From assembly GCA_020849655.1 (NCBI GenBank), contig JADLFU010000044.1:1-64000 (forward strand): a stretch of DNA of 64,000 bases. The letters are read 5' to 3'. Positions 34,620 to 42,779 of this stretch are shown piece after piece. Position 1 is the stretch's first letter. Each line of letters begins with the position of its first letter. The DNA comes from Polyangiaceae bacterium (GTDB lineage: Bacteria > Myxococcota_A > Polyangia > Polyangiales > Polyangiaceae). Position numbers and translations under genes: made by a program. The notes below the pieces were generated by a model that made no database searches, had not been told where the DNA came from, and saw only the letters and a list, made by a program, of their open reading frames with translations.

Positions 34620-35692
34620 GAGACGCTGACGGCGTCCCCGAGGGCGTCCTTCAGGAACACGCGGAGGTTCGACGTCAGGCGCGCCTCCAGCTGCCGCACG
34701 CGCTCGCGCGACACGCCGAACTCGTCGCCGAGCTCCTGCAGCGTGAGCGGCTCCTCCGCGACGAGGCGCTTGTCGAAGATGATGAGCTCCTTGCCCTTCA
34801 GCGTCTTCCTGAACTCCCCGAGCCTGTCGCGCACGATGTCGCCGATCTCGGCGCCCTCGACGGTGGCGTCCGGGCCGGGCCCGGCGCCGGGCAACAGCTC
34901 GACCCTCGCGACGGCGCGCCCCTCGTTGTCGCCGACCGGCGCGTCGAGGCTGGCCTCGGCCGACGAGAGGCGTCGCTCCATCTCGAGCGCCTCCTCGGGC
35001 GCGACGCCGAGCCGCTTCGCGACCTCCTCGGCCGTCGGATCGATGCCCATCGCGAGCAGCCTGGCCTTCTCCTTGTTGAGGTTGAAGAAGAGCTTGCGCT
35101 GCGCCTGCGTCGTGCCGAGCTTCACGAGCCGCCAGTTGTTGACGATGAACCTGAGGATGTACGCGCGGATCCACCAGGCCGAGTACGACGAGAGCTTCAC
35201 GCCGCGGTAGGGATCGTACTTCTTCACGGCCTGCATCAGGCCGATGTTCCCCTCCTGGATGAGGTCCATGATGTTCTTGTAGGCGCGGCGGTACTCGTAC
35301 GCGATCTTCACGACGAGGCGGAGGTTCGTCGTGACGAGCTTGCGCGCGGCGTCGACGTCGGCCGTCTCGAGGTACTTGACGGCGAGCGCGTGCTGCTCGT
35401 CCGCGCTGAGCACGCGGTGGCGCTGCACCTCGCGAAGGTAGGCCTGCAGCGGATCGTGGCGGCTGAGCGCGACCTCGCTCCCGACGTCCTTCACGTCCCC
35501 GTCGGTGTCCTGATCCTCGGCGTCGTCGTCTCCCTCGCGCGCGTCGTCGTCGCCCTCGACCAGCTCGGCGGCGGCGTCGATGACGGTCTCTCCCTCCGCG
35601 TCGTCCTCGCGCGCGTCGTCCGCGTCGTCGTCGTCTGGGTCGCGAGGCCGAGGCTTGGCCTCGACCACCACTGGCTTCTTCTTCTTCGGCAC
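34616..35692 (-). CDS. RpoH-like sigma-70 family factor with acidic N-terminal extension
   Basis: 358 residues from the GTG at 35692. Region 2 (LRLVVKIAYEYR..IMDLIQEGNIGLMQAVKKYDP..SSYSAWWIRAYIL) and the RpoH-type segment AQRKLFFNL are clear, and region 4 has GDEFGVSRERVRQLE. It is thus a heat-shock-type (sigma-32-like) factor or a myxobacterial relative such as SigB/SigC. Before the conserved part lies about 75 residues very rich in Asp and Glu. The GTG is preferred to an ATG at 35743 because a good promoter (-35/-10 at 35760-35733) places transcription start between them. Confidence 0.88.
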   Translation of the reverse strand: MPKKKKPVVVEAKPRPRDPDDDDADDAREDDAEGETVIDAAAELVEGDDDAREGDDDAEDQDTDGDVKDVGSEVALSRHDPLQAYLREVQRHRVLSADEQHALAVKYLETADVDAARKLVTTNLRLVVKIAYEYRRAYKNIMDLIQEGNIGLMQAVKKYDPYRGVKLSSYSAWWIRAYILRFIVNNWRLVKLGTTQAQRKLFFNLNKEKARLLAMGIDPTAEEVAKRLGVAPEEALEMERRLSSAEASLDAPVGDNEGRAVARVELLPGAGPGPDATVEGAEIGDIVRDRLGEFRKTLKGKELIIFDKRLVAEEPLTLQELGDEFGVSRERVRQLEARLTSNLRVFLKDALGDAVSVS

Positions 35693-35732
35693 GGCGGTCA
35701 GGCTCTCCTCGGCGCGCGGGCCGAGAGCGCAG

Positions 35733-35760
35733 TCTCTAGCCATCGCGCGCGCGCGGTCAA
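35733..35760 (-). promoter_or_regulatory. Sigma-70-like promoter of the sigma factor-rsmI pair
   Basis: On the minus strand TTGACC (35760-35755) and TAGAGA (35738-35733) are 16 bp apart, the best match to a housekeeping promoter in the window. The -10 box is 40 nt upstream of the GTG at 35692. The alternative ATG at 35743 would lie inside the promoter spacer. Confidence 0.6.
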
Positions 35761-35773
35761 GGAGGGCGCAGGG

Positions 35774-37693
35774 TCAGAGCAGCGCGGAGAGCGCCGCCTC
35801 GAGCTCGTCGACCTTCACCGGCTTCGTGAGGTACCGGAAGAACCCCGCCTGCCTGCCGCGGCGCTGGTCGCGCTCGGACGCCGCCGCGGTCAGCGCGATG
35901 ACCGGGATGTGCGTCGTCTCGGGCCAGCGGCGCAGCTCGTCGAGCGCGTCGAAGCCGCTGATCCCCGGGAGGTTGATGTCCATCAGGATGGCCTTCGGCC
36001 GGAGCCGCCGCGCGAGCTCGATGCCCTGCTCCGCCGTCGGCGCCGTGACGAGCTCGACCCCGTCGAACGTGCAGACGAGATCGGTCATGAACGCGACGTT
36101 GGCCTGGTTGTCCTCGATGTACAGCACGAGGCGCTGGTCGGCGCCGAGCGACTGCTCTCGCCGCTCTCTCGGCTCGCCGCCGGCGGGGGCCGCGCGCCTC
36201 GGGCCGTGGTGCGCGGGCAGATCCACCCAGAACTCCGATCCGCGGCCGCGCTCGCTCCGGAACCCGTGGCGTCCGCCCATCAGCGCGGCGAGGCGCTTCG
36301 TGATGACGAGGCCGATGCCCGTCCCCTCGATGGCGCCCGTCTCCTGCCCCGCGCGCTGGAAGGGCTGGAACAGCGACGCGTGCTGCGCCTCGTCGATCCC
36401 GAGCCCGTCGTCGTGCACCGAGATCCTGACGAAGCCGGCGTCGAGCCCGTCGGCGCCGGGCCCCGCGACCGCCGCCAGCGTGACGTGCCCGCCCGGCCGG
36501 TTGTACTTGATGGCGTTCGACCCGAAGTTCATCACGATCTGCACGACGCGCGTGCGGTCGGCGAGGACCATCGGCAGCTCGCCCGCGCGGTCGCGCGCGA
36601 TCGTGACGCCGACCCGCGCGGCCATCGGCTCGAGCAGCTCGCGCACGGCGTCGAACACGTCGTCGACGTCCACCGGCTCGGTCGACACCGAGACGCCGCC
36701 CGCCTCGATGCGCGCGAGATCGAGGACGTCATCGATGAGGCGCAGGAGGTGCTCGCCGCCCTTCATGATCTGCGCGAGGCGCTCCTGCTGCCGCGCGGAG
36801 AGGGGCTCCTTCTTGTCGCGCTGCAGGAGCTGGGCGAACCCGAGGATCGCGTTCATCGGCGTGCGCAGCTCGTGGCTCATCGACGAGAGGAACTCGCTCT
36901 TGGCCGCGCTGCCGGCCTCCGCCGCGACGCGCGCGGCGCGCAGCTCCTCGGCCTTCAGCATGTCGTCGGTGAGATCCCACACCGTCTCGACGAGGCCGCC
37001 CTCGGGGGTCGCGCGGCGCGCGAGGCGGAGCGTGCGACCGTCGCGCGTGCGCAGCTCCGTCGACGTCGGCGCGCGGCCCGACGCGACCCACGCGGCGCGG
37101 AAGGTGTCGGCGTCGTCGCCCGGCGCGTGGCGGTCGAGCCAGCACGCGCACACCTCCTCGTAGGCGACGCCCGCCGCGGGCCCGTGGAGGGTGCCGGCGA
37201 GCGCGACGCGGTAGACGCCGTTGCAGAGCACGAGGCGCCCGTCGGGGCCGAACATCGCGACGCCGTCCTGCATCCCCTCGACCGCGCTCGCGAGCAGCTC
37301 GGCGTTCAGGCGCAGCGCGGCCTCGGCGCGCTTGCGCTGCGTGATGTCGCGGATGGCCGCGGACACCCACGCCTCGCCGCTCGGGGACACGACCGGGCTC
37401 AGGCTCACCTCGATCGGCAGGTCCGTGCCGTCGCGCCGCTGCCCGTGCAGCTCGAGGCCGGAGCCCATCCGTCGCACCGTCGGGTGCGCGAAGAAGCGCG
37501 CGACGTGGCCTTCGTGCGCGCCGCGGAGGTGCGGCGGCAGGATCGCGTCGAGCGGCTGGCCGATGAGCTCGTCGCGGCCGAACCCGAACATCGCCTCGGT
37601 CTGCGCGTTCACGAACACGATCCGCGCGTCCGCGCCGAGGACGAGCATCGCGTCCGGCGCGGTCTCGAGCAGCAAGAAGTGGGCGGGCGTCAC
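35774..37693 (-). CDS. Hybrid histidine kinase (PAS-PAS-HisKA-HATPase-REC)
   Basis: 639 residues, no membrane segment. A first PAS domain (about 5-115) has the FGFGRDELIGQPL and GRRDGTDLPIEVSL-type motifs. A second PAS-like domain lies at about 130-250. The HisKA box is SSMSHELRTPMNAILGF. The ATPase has NFGSNAIKY, DDGLGI and GTGIGL. A C-terminal receiver (about 515-639) has the phospho-Asp in AILMDINLPGISGF and the Lys in TKPVK. Phosphorelay from the kinase core to the attached receiver is expected. Its GTG overlaps the stop of the preceding REC-kinase gene (GTGA), so the two likely form one signalling unit. Confidence 0.92.
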   Translation of the reverse strand: MTPAHFLLLETAPDAMLVLGADARIVFVNAQTEAMFGFGRDELIGQPLDAILPPHLRGAHEGHVARFFAHPTVRRMGSGLELHGQRRDGTDLPIEVSLSPVVSPSGEAWVSAAIRDITQRKRAEAALRLNAELLASAVEGMQDGVAMFGPDGRLVLCNGVYRVALAGTLHGPAAGVAYEEVCACWLDRHAPGDDADTFRAAWVASGRAPTSTELRTRDGRTLRLARRATPEGGLVETVWDLTDDMLKAEELRAARVAAEAGSAAKSEFLSSMSHELRTPMNAILGFAQLLQRDKKEPLSARQQERLAQIMKGGEHLLRLIDDVLDLARIEAGGVSVSTEPVDVDDVFDAVRELLEPMAARVGVTIARDRAGELPMVLADRTRVVQIVMNFGSNAIKYNRPGGHVTLAAVAGPGADGLDAGFVRISVHDDGLGIDEAQHASLFQPFQRAGQETGAIEGTGIGLVITKRLAALMGGRHGFRSERGRGSEFWVDLPAHHGPRRAAPAGGEPRERREQSLGADQRLVLYIEDNQANVAFMTDLVCTFDGVELVTAPTAEQGIELARRLRPKAILMDINLPGISGFDALDELRRWPETTHIPVIALTAAASERDQRRGRQAGFFRYLTKPVKVDELEAALSALL

Positions 37694-38814
37694 GGCAAGC
37701 TCACGCAGAAGCACGCGCCGCGCCCGGACGGCTCGAGCCACGCCCTCCCACCGTGCGCGACGGCCGCCGCACGGCAGAACGCGAGCCCGAGCCCGTGTCC
37801 CGCGCGCGCGCCCTTGCGATCGACGGCGTCGACCTGGACGAACGGATCGAAGATGCGCTCGGCGAGCTCGGCCGGCACGCCGCCGCCGTCGTCCTCGACG
37901 CGGATCGTCACGCCCTCGGCGTCGTCGCGGGACGCCGACACCCGGACCGAGGTGCCGGCGGGCGCGTGGCGGATCGCGTTGTCGACGAGGTTCGAGAGGA
38001 TCCGGTGTAGGAGCGCCTCGTCGGCGTCGACCGTGAGCGGCTCGAGCGCCGCCGCGATCGACACCTCGCGCGCCTTCGCCTGCGCGTCGAGCTCGACCGC
38101 CACGCGCGCCGCGAGCGCGGACAGCTCGACCGCCGCGCGCCGGGGCGCGAGCAGCCCCTCGTCGGCGCGGCTGACGTCGAGGAGGTTCGAGATCATGCGC
38201 AGGAGCTGGGCCGCGTCCGCGCGGATCTGCGCCGCCGCCTCGCGCGCAGGCTCCGGCAGCCCGCGCTCGCGCAGCAGGAACTGCGCGTGCAGATCCATCG
38301 AGCTCACCGGGTTCTTCAGATCGTGGACGATGAAGGCCGTCAGCCGCTCCTTCTGCAGCTGGAGCCGCTGGAGCGCGTCGCGCTGTCGCTTCAGCTCCTC
38401 GTAGTGATCGCGCAGCTCGGCGCTCAGGCGGCGCAGCTTCAGCATCGCCTGCACGCGCAGCACGAGCTCGGCGGGCTGCACCGGCTTCGTCAGAAAATCG
38501 GCGCCGCCGAGGCGCGCGGCGCGATCGAACGTCTCGACGTCGCGCAGCGCCGTGAGGAACGCGATCGGCACCTCGACGCCGCCCGGCAGCGCGCGCAGGC
38601 GCTCGAACGTCGCGAACCCGTCGAGGCCGTGCATCCGCACGTCGAGCAGCACGCAGTCGGGCGGCTCGCGCTCGAACGCGGCGATCGCGGCCGCGCCGTC
38701 CGCCGCGACGACCACGCGGTACCCCTCGTCCTCGAGCGTGTGGCGCGCGAGGGCGCGGTTGGCCTCGTTGTCGTCGACGACGAGGATGGTGGTGGCTTCG
38801 GGCTCTTGGGTCAT
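37690..38814 (-). CDS. Response regulator-histidine kinase fusion (REC-HisKA-HATPase)
   Basis: 374 residues. A receiver domain comes first (about 8-125), with ILVVDDNEANR, the phospho-Asp in CVLLDVRMHGLDGF and Lys in LTKPV. A coiled-coil linker (about 130-160) leads to HisKA with IVHDLKNPVSSMDL (the His is in VHDLK) and an ATPase with NLVDNAIRH, DDGGGVP and GHGLGLAF. Such REC-first kinases take phosphate from another kinase to control their own output. The partner is probably the hybrid kinase overlapping downstream. The ATG at 38814 begins just before the receiver. Confidence 0.92.
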   Translation of the reverse strand: MTQEPEATTILVVDDNEANRALARHTLEDEGYRVVVAADGAAAIAAFEREPPDCVLLDVRMHGLDGFATFERLRALPGGVEVPIAFLTALRDVETFDRAARLGGADFLTKPVQPAELVLRVQAMLKLRRLSAELRDHYEELKRQRDALQRLQLQKERLTAFIVHDLKNPVSSMDLHAQFLLRERGLPEPAREAAAQIRADAAQLLRMISNLLDVSRADEGLLAPRRAAVELSALAARVAVELDAQAKAREVSIAAALEPLTVDADEALLHRILSNLVDNAIRHAPAGTSVRVSASRDDAEGVTIRVEDDGGGVPAELAERIFDPFVQVDAVDRKGARAGHGLGLAFCRAAAVAHGGRAWLEPSGRGACFCVSLP

Positions 38815-38873
38815 CACGCGCGGTGGGAGAGCGTGGCGCGAGCCTGCACGAGCGCCACCGCCGCGCCAAGCCG

Positions 38874-38903
38874 TTGCCGGCGCCCGCGCGTCGTGGCTAG
38901 AGC
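38874..38903 (+). promoter_or_regulatory. Promoter of the FGE-like lipoprotein gene, near-leaderless
   Basis: TTGCCG (38874-38879) and TAGAGC (38898-38903) are 18 bp apart. The GTG start lies only 5 nt after the -10 box, so a transcript would start at or just inside the start codon. Confidence 0.5.
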
Positions 38904-38908
38904 GGCGC

Positions 38909-39865
38909 GTGCGCCTCGGAGTCCTCCTCGCCGCGGTCGCCGCGACCACGGCGTCGTGTGGTCGCGGGCAGGCGACGACGACGGGGGTCGCCAGCGCGTC
39001 CTCGAGCGCGTCCGCGCCCGTCACCTCAGCGGCGTCGACCCCGAGCGCGTCCGCCGGATCGTCGCGGCCGCCGCTGCGCTCGCCGCTCGAGGACCCCAGG
39101 TCGACGACGCTGTGCCCTGCGGGGATGGTGCTCGTCGACGGAGGGTTCGTCCCGTCGATGGGCCACGCGTGCCGCCGCTGGATCAACGAGGAGCGCGACC
39201 GCTGCCAGTCCTACGCGGCGCCGCCGCTGAAGGCGGGGAAGCCCGTGCCGATGCGGTTCTGCGTCGACAGGTTCGAGTACCCCAACCTCGAGGGCGTGCG
39301 CCCCGCGGTGATGCCCGACTGGTTCGACGCGCAGGAGGCGTGCGAGATCGAGGGCAAGCGCCTCTGCAACGCGTCCGAGTGGACGCTCGCGTGCGAGGGG
39401 CCCGAGGGGCTGCCGTACCCGTACGGCTGGGAGCGCGATCCGTCCGCGTGCAACATCGATCGACCGCGCCCGGCGCCGGAGCCCGACTTCGACGCCTTCT
39501 CCCGCCCGCGCGACATCAGCGCCGAGGTGCACCGCCTCGATCTGCGCGTCGCGAGCGGGGAGAGGTCGCGCTGCGCGAGCCCGTACGGCGTGTTCGACAT
39601 GACCGGCAACGTCGACGAGTGGACGGTGAACGACGCGCATTTCGCCGCGCTTCCCCCCGGCAAGGAGGAGAAGGATCGCCCGCACGTGAGCGGGTTGAAG
39701 GGCGGCTACTGGGGCCCCATCCGCGCGCGGTGCCGGCCCATCACCTCGTCGCACAACGAGTGGTTCAGGTTCTACCAGGTCGGGTTCCGCTGCTGCGCGG
39801 ACCCGCTCGACGGATCGTTCGAGGGTCGGCGCTTCCGCGGGCTGCCGCGGCGCCGCGCGAAGTGA
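38909..39865 (+). CDS. Formylglycine-generating-enzyme-like (SUMF1 fold) lipoprotein
   Basis: 318 residues from the GTG at 38909. The N-terminal signal ends in TTASC (lipobox), followed by a Ser/Ala/Thr tether to about residue 60. The FGE-sulfatase fold then shows FCVDRFEYPN, GKRLCNASEWTLACEG, YPYGW, DMTGNVDEW and VGFRCC. True FGEs oxidise a sulfatase Cys using a Cys pair; here a single Cys in RARCRPIT occupies the active-site region, so enzyme activity is doubtful. Many myxobacterial relatives are surface lipoproteins of unknown role. A second, unlinked relative is at 55804. Confidence 0.8.
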   Translation: MRLGVLLAAVAATTASCGRGQATTTGVASASSSASAPVTSAASTPSASAGSSRPPLRSPLEDPRSTTLCPAGMVLVDGGFVPSMGHACRRWINEERDRCQSYAAPPLKAGKPVPMRFCVDRFEYPNLEGVRPAVMPDWFDAQEACEIEGKRLCNASEWTLACEGPEGLPYPYGWERDPSACNIDRPRPAPEPDFDAFSRPRDISAEVHRLDLRVASGERSRCASPYGVFDMTGNVDEWTVNDAHFAALPPGKEEKDRPHVSGLKGGYWGPIRARCRPITSSHNEWFRFYQVGFRCCADPLDGSFEGRRFRGLPRRRAK

Positions 39866-39987
39866 GCATGTGTTCAGCGTTCCCACCCGTCGCCCGCTTG
39901 GGCTAGGGTGCGCGCGTGTCGCCAGGCGCCGCCAGCCGCGCTCTCCCTCCGAGCACGGCCGGGTCACGCCCCGCACCCGCTCCTTAC

Positions 39988-40061
39988 GGGCCCATAGCTC
40001 AATCGGTCAGAGCTCCCGGCTCATAACCGGGCGCGTCCTGGTTCGAACCCAGGTGGGCCCA
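39988..40061 (+). tRNA. tRNA with CAT anticodon (Ile2-like or elongator Met)
   Basis: A 74-nt cloverleaf. The acceptor stem pairs GGGCCCA with TGGGCCC, the D-arm is GCTC/GAGC, the anticodon stem CCCGG/CCGGG encloses CTCATAA (anticodon at 40022-40024), and the T-arm is CCTGG/CCAGG around TTCGAAC. CCA is not encoded. The GGGCCC acceptor and GGCTCATAACC anticodon arm resemble tRNA-Ile2, whose wobble C is modified to lysidine by TilS, more than elongator tRNA-Met. The assignment cannot be settled from sequence alone. Confidence 0.93.
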
Positions 40062-40083
40062 CGCTCCTCTCGAACTTCTCCGC

Positions 40084-40836
40084 ATGACCCCTACGCAACA
40101 GAAGCACGCCGACCAGATCCGGGCGCTCGAGGCCCTCGCCGAGCACGACGCCGAGCTCCGACGCATCGAGGCGCGCATCGCCGAAGGCGAGACGCAGCTG
40201 CAGACCCTGACCCGCGAGCTGTCCTCGCTCGACGCGCGGCTCTCGTCCGAGAAGGCGAGCCTCGTGGAGATGCACAAGACCATGGGCGATCTCACCCAGG
40301 AGGGGCGCCAGATGTCGACGCAGATCGACCGCTCGCGCGAGAAGCTCTCCCGCGCGCGCAACGAGCGCGAGAACATCGCGGTCGAGCGCGAGCTCGACGA
40401 GCTGCGCCGCCTCGTGCGCGACCGCGACGACGAGCTGAAGAAGCTCGCGCCGCTCTCGGAGGCCGCGAAGAAGAGCGTCGCCGACCTCGAGGTGCGCCGC
40501 GAGAAGGTCGCCGCCGAGCTCGAGTCGAGCGAGTCCGGCTCGCAGGCGGGCATCCGCGACGCGAAGGCCGAGGCCGAGGTCGCCCGCGCGGCGCGCGCCG
40601 AGCTGACGAAGAAGGTGCCGGCGATGCTGCTGAAGCGCTACGAGCAGACGCTGAGCCGCAAGGGATCGGGCCTCGCGAAGCTGCACAAGGGGCTCTGCCT
40701 CGCGTGCAACATCTCGCTGCAGCCGCAGCTCTACCAGCGCATCATGCGCTACGACGTCGTCGACCAGTGCCCGAACTGCTACCGGGTGCTCGCGCCGCCG
40801 CCGCTCGTCGAGGGACCGGAGTCGGAGGCGACGTGA
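40084..40836 (+). CDS. Coiled-coil zinc-ribbon protein (CT398-like)
   Basis: 250 residues. Residues about 8-190 form a long antiparallel coiled coil rich in Glu, Arg, Lys and Leu. The C-terminal part has a four-Cys zinc ribbon (CLACN and CPNC). This is the layout of the bacterial zf-RING_7/CT398 family, proteins linked to RNA or secretion systems but with no fixed role. It follows the tRNA gene by 22 bp and its stop overlaps the GTG of the kinase gene (GTGA). Because the kinase also starts with a zinc ribbon, the two may act together. Confidence 0.85.
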   Translation: MTPTQQKHADQIRALEALAEHDAELRRIEARIAEGETQLQTLTRELSSLDARLSSEKASLVEMHKTMGDLTQEGRQMSTQIDRSREKLSRARNERENIAVERELDELRRLVRDRDDELKKLAPLSEAAKKSVADLEVRREKVAAELESSESGSQAGIRDAKAEAEVARAARAELTKKVPAMLLKRYEQTLSRKGSGLAKLHKGLCLACNISLQPQLYQRIMRYDVVDQCPNCYRVLAPPPLVEGPESEAT

Positions 40837-42104
40837 AAGCCTGCCCCGCCTGCGGGCGGCTGTACCCCGACGAGGCGGGGTTCTGCCCCGCGGACGGGCA
40901 GGGGCTGCGCAGCGCGACGCAGGTGCCCATCCAGGCGTCCGACGACGAGCGCGTCGGGACGCTGGTCGCGATGCGCTACCAGGTCCGGCGCGTGGTCGCC
41001 GACGGCGGCATGGGGCGCGTCTACGAGGCGCTCGACACGCACGAGGGGCGCCGCGTCGCCGTGAAGATGCTGCACTCCGACGTCGCGGCCGACCAGGTGA
41101 GCGTCGAGCGCTTCAAGCGCGAGTTCGAGGTGTCGCGCTCGCTGCCCCACGACCACATCATCGACGTGCTCGACTTCCAGCGAGACGGCAGCACGTACGC
41201 GCTGGTGATGGAGTTCCTCGAGGGGGAGGAGCTGCGCAACGTCCTCTTGCGCGAGAAGAGCGTCACGCCGGGCCGGGTCGTCCGCATGGTGTCGCAGATC
41301 GCGGTCGGGCTCGATCCGGCGCACCAGGCGAAGTTCGTCCACCGGGATCTCAAGCCTGACAATATCTTCCTCTGCGGCACGCGCGAGGGTGACACTGTCA
41401 AGATCCTCGATTTCGGCAGCGCGAAGGACAAGTCAGCCGGCGCGAAGAAGCTGACGATGCTGGGCACCACCATCGGCTCGCCGTACTACATGGCGCCCGA
41501 GCAGGCGCAGGGGCTCGACAGCCTCGACCACCGCGCCGACGTGTGGGCGGTGGCGGCCATCGCGTACGAGGCGCTGACGTCGACGGTGCCGTTCGGTGGC
41601 AACAACGGCCCCACCATCCTCTTGTCCATCATGACGAAGGAGCCGACGCCGCCCAGCCAGGCGTCGGCGAAGGCCGTGATGCCGATCCCGCCGACGCTCG
41701 ATCCGGTCGTCGAGCACGCGTTCTACAAGAACCCTCAGGGCCGCATCGCCAGCGTCGGCGAGCTCGCCAACCGGATCGGCGCGGCCTACGGGCTGCAGGG
41801 TGACTTTCGTCAGTGGGCCCAGACGCCCCAGCACGTCCTCGATGAGACCATCAAGGCCAACCTGCCGACGCTGCTGCAAGGCGGGGCGGCCGTGGCGACG
41901 GTGGGCGATCCGTTCGCGGCGCCGCCCGCGTCGGCGGCCGCCGCGATGGACAAGGCGTTCGAGGCGCCGCCGCAGCCCCAGCCGCAGGACGACGTCGTCG
42001 TCGCGGGCGTGCCGCAGAAGGGCGTGCCCATCGTGGCGCTCGTCGCGGTGGGCGTCCTCGCGCTGGTGGTGGGGATCGTGGGCGTCGTGCTGCTGATGAG
42101 GTGA
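40833..42104 (+). CDS. Ser/Thr protein kinase with N-terminal zinc ribbon
   Basis: 423 residues. Residues 4-22 hold a zinc ribbon (CPACGRLYPDEAGFCPADG). The kinase domain (about 47-315) has GGMGRVYEA, the catalytic Lys in VAVKML, HRDLKPDN and DFG, and GSPYYMAPEQ, so it should be active. An Ala/Pro-rich linker leads to a single C-terminal membrane segment (about 397-421), making it a tail-anchored cytoplasmic kinase. The GTG start overlaps the zinc-ribbon coiled-coil gene. Zinc-ribbon kinases of this form are common in myxobacteria. Confidence 0.92.
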   Translation: MKACPACGRLYPDEAGFCPADGQGLRSATQVPIQASDDERVGTLVAMRYQVRRVVADGGMGRVYEALDTHEGRRVAVKMLHSDVAADQVSVERFKREFEVSRSLPHDHIIDVLDFQRDGSTYALVMEFLEGEELRNVLLREKSVTPGRVVRMVSQIAVGLDPAHQAKFVHRDLKPDNIFLCGTREGDTVKILDFGSAKDKSAGAKKLTMLGTTIGSPYYMAPEQAQGLDSLDHRADVWAVAAIAYEALTSTVPFGGNNGPTILLSIMTKEPTPPSQASAKAVMPIPPTLDPVVEHAFYKNPQGRIASVGELANRIGAAYGLQGDFRQWAQTPQHVLDETIKANLPTLLQGGAAVATVGDPFAAPPASAAAAMDKAFEAPPQPQPQDDVVVAGVPQKGVPIVALVAVGVLALVVGIVGVVLLMR

Positions 42105-42119
42105 GCGAGCCCGCCAGGA

Positions 42120-42704
42120 TCAGGCCTGGCCGCGCACCGTCGACGTGAACGCCATCGGCGTCGTGCCGAGCGACACCTGGTAGGCCGAGTCCCACAGCGC
42201 GTCGGGCGGCGTGTCGAACAGCAGCGTCGGGTCGACCTGTGTCGGCAGCCACGCGCCCTCACGGATCTCGCCCTCGAGCTGCCCCGCGCCCCAGCCTGCG
42301 TAGCCGAGTATCAGCCGGAACCGCGCCGGGGCCGTGCCGCGCGCCAGCGCCTCGACGGCCTCGCGCGCGCCGGTGACCGCGTGCCCGTCGCGTAGATCGT
42401 GCTCGGGATCCCACGGGGTGTGGCCGTCGGGCCTCTCGAAGAGGATCCACGCGGAGCCCGGCATCACCGGGCCGCCGACGCGCACGATGCCGGCGTACGA
42501 CGTCGACTCCGGCAGCGACGTCCCTGGCGGCACGAGGTCGGCGTCGGTGAGCAGGCGCGACACGGGGCCGAGCGCCTTGCCGTTCAGCACCCAGCCGAGC
42601 GCGCCCTCCTCGTCGTGGTGCCCGAGCAGCACGACCGATTTGACGAAGTTCGGATCGCCGAGGCGCGGCGCCGCCAGCAACAGCCCCGGGGCCAGGACGG
42701 ACAT
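42120..42704 (-). CDS. YqgE/AlgH-family protein
   Basis: 194 residues. LAPGLLLAAPRLGDPNFVKSVVLL at the start, HHDEEGALGWVLN, and the C-terminal GYAGWGAGQLEGEIREGAW are the YqgE/AlgH motifs in the right order. The function of the family is uncertain; links to redox control, alginate regulation and ribosome-associated genes have been proposed. Length is standard. It is convergent with the upstream kinase gene (15 bp apart) and divergent from the M16 protease operon. Confidence 0.92.
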   Translation of the reverse strand: MSVLAPGLLLAAPRLGDPNFVKSVVLLGHHDEEGALGWVLNGKALGPVSRLLTDADLVPPGTSLPESTSYAGIVRVGGPVMPGSAWILFERPDGHTPWDPEHDLRDGHAVTGAREAVEALARGTAPARFRLILGYAGWGAGQLEGEIREGAWLPTQVDPTLLFDTPPDALWDSAYQVSLGTTPMAFTSTVRGQA

Positions 42705-42779
42705 GCGCGGCCACCATAGCACCCAGGGGCGCGCGGCGGCGCGACACCTCCGCCTCGGCGCGTGCGATGCTGCGCGGCC

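Noticed and set aside
35693-35743. ATG at 35743 as start of the sigma factor
   Set aside because: It falls within the spacer of the TTGACC/TAGAGA promoter, so the codon would not be in the transcript.
34229-38404. 1391-codon plus-strand open frame
   Set aside because: It runs antisense to rsmI, the sigma factor and both histidine kinases, has Arg/Ala/Leu-rich low-quality composition and no domain. It exists because stop codons are rare at this GC.
38909-39865. Active formylglycine-generating enzyme
   Set aside because: Only one Cys is visible in the active-site region and there is a lipobox. No sulfatase gene is present, so only fold membership is claimed.
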